A stretch of DNA of 5,109 bases. Source: an uncultured Collinsella sp. (GTDB lineage Bacteria > Actinomycetota > Coriobacteriia > Coriobacteriales > Coriobacteriaceae). Numbering within the stretch: position 1 is the first letter of the stretch; the number at the start of each line of letters is the position of its first letter. Of the stretch, positions 5,027-5,109 are shown piece after piece. The notes below the pieces were generated by a model. The model was not told where the DNA came from. It did not search any database and saw only the letters and a list, made by a program, of their open reading frames with translations. The stretch is taken from the NCBI GenBank assembly GCA_900549215.1, contig URNJ01000127.1:1-5109 (forward strand), written 5' to 3'. The position numbers and the translations under genes are program-made.

Positions 5027-5109
5027 GCGCGATCACCCATCAATACATTCTTGGCGTGGAGCGTAGGGCAGATCCCGCAGCCGGTGCATGACGTGCGGGT
5101 GCAGTCGGG
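5023..5109 (-). CDS. Radical SAM protein, C-terminal end only (probable TIGR03960 family)
   Basis: The minus frame entering from the right edge reads 28 codons and ends in TGA (5025-5023), overlapping the next gene's ATG by 4 bases. The visible tail has the cysteine pattern DCTRTSCTGCGICP, with Cys at positions 3, 8, 11 and 14 of the fragment, and then LHAKNVLMGDRA. A cysteine-rich end of this kind is typical of the radical SAM partner of DUF2344 proteins and could hold an auxiliary Fe-S cluster. The radical SAM domain itself (CxxxCxxC) would lie outside the window, so the assignment rests on the tail and the neighbour. The substrate is unknown. Confidence 0.75.
   Translation of the reverse strand, partial: PDCTRTSCTGCGICPTLHAKNVLMGDRA

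Overview
The window is a tight block of housekeeping genes, all read from the minus strand. It looks like a moderately GC-rich actinobacterium. The protein sequences and the order radical SAM / DUF2344 / rplU / rpmA / obgE / nadD / yqeK / rsfS best fit a Coriobacteriia member such as Collinsella. That placement is from recognition only; no database search was run.

In transcription order (right to left) the window holds: the last 28 codons of a radical SAM protein (5109-5023); its partner of the TIGR03936/DUF2344 family (5026-4214), joined by an ATGA overlap; a sigma70-type promoter whose -35 box covers the DUF2344 stop codon; rplU (L21) and rpmA (L27); an intrinsic terminator hairpin whose T-tract ends just before the obgE ribosome binding site; obgE, nadD, yqeK and rsfS, with gaps of 3, 12 and 28 bases; and a strong final terminator at 55-96. 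Bases 1-54 lie beyond that terminator. They may hold the last 13 codons of a convergent plus-strand gene, but this is weakly supported.

The genes share a theme. L21 and L27 belong to the 50S subunit. Obg is a GTPase that checks late 50S assembly. RsfS binds L14 and keeps subunits apart when nutrients run low. NadD makes the dinucleotide precursor of NAD. YqeK belongs to a family that hydrolyses diadenosine tetraphosphate. The layout suggests two expression levels: high for rplU-rpmA, and lower for obgE onward through leakage past the internal terminator or from a promoter not seen here.

I found no mobile element, CRISPR array, tRNA, rRNA or new defence-like system. The points most worth a second look are the internal terminator before obgE, the promoter/stop overlap at rplU, the shared reading phase of obgE-nadD-yqeK with very short junctions, and the uncharacterised radical SAM/DUF2344 pair beside the ribosomal genes.
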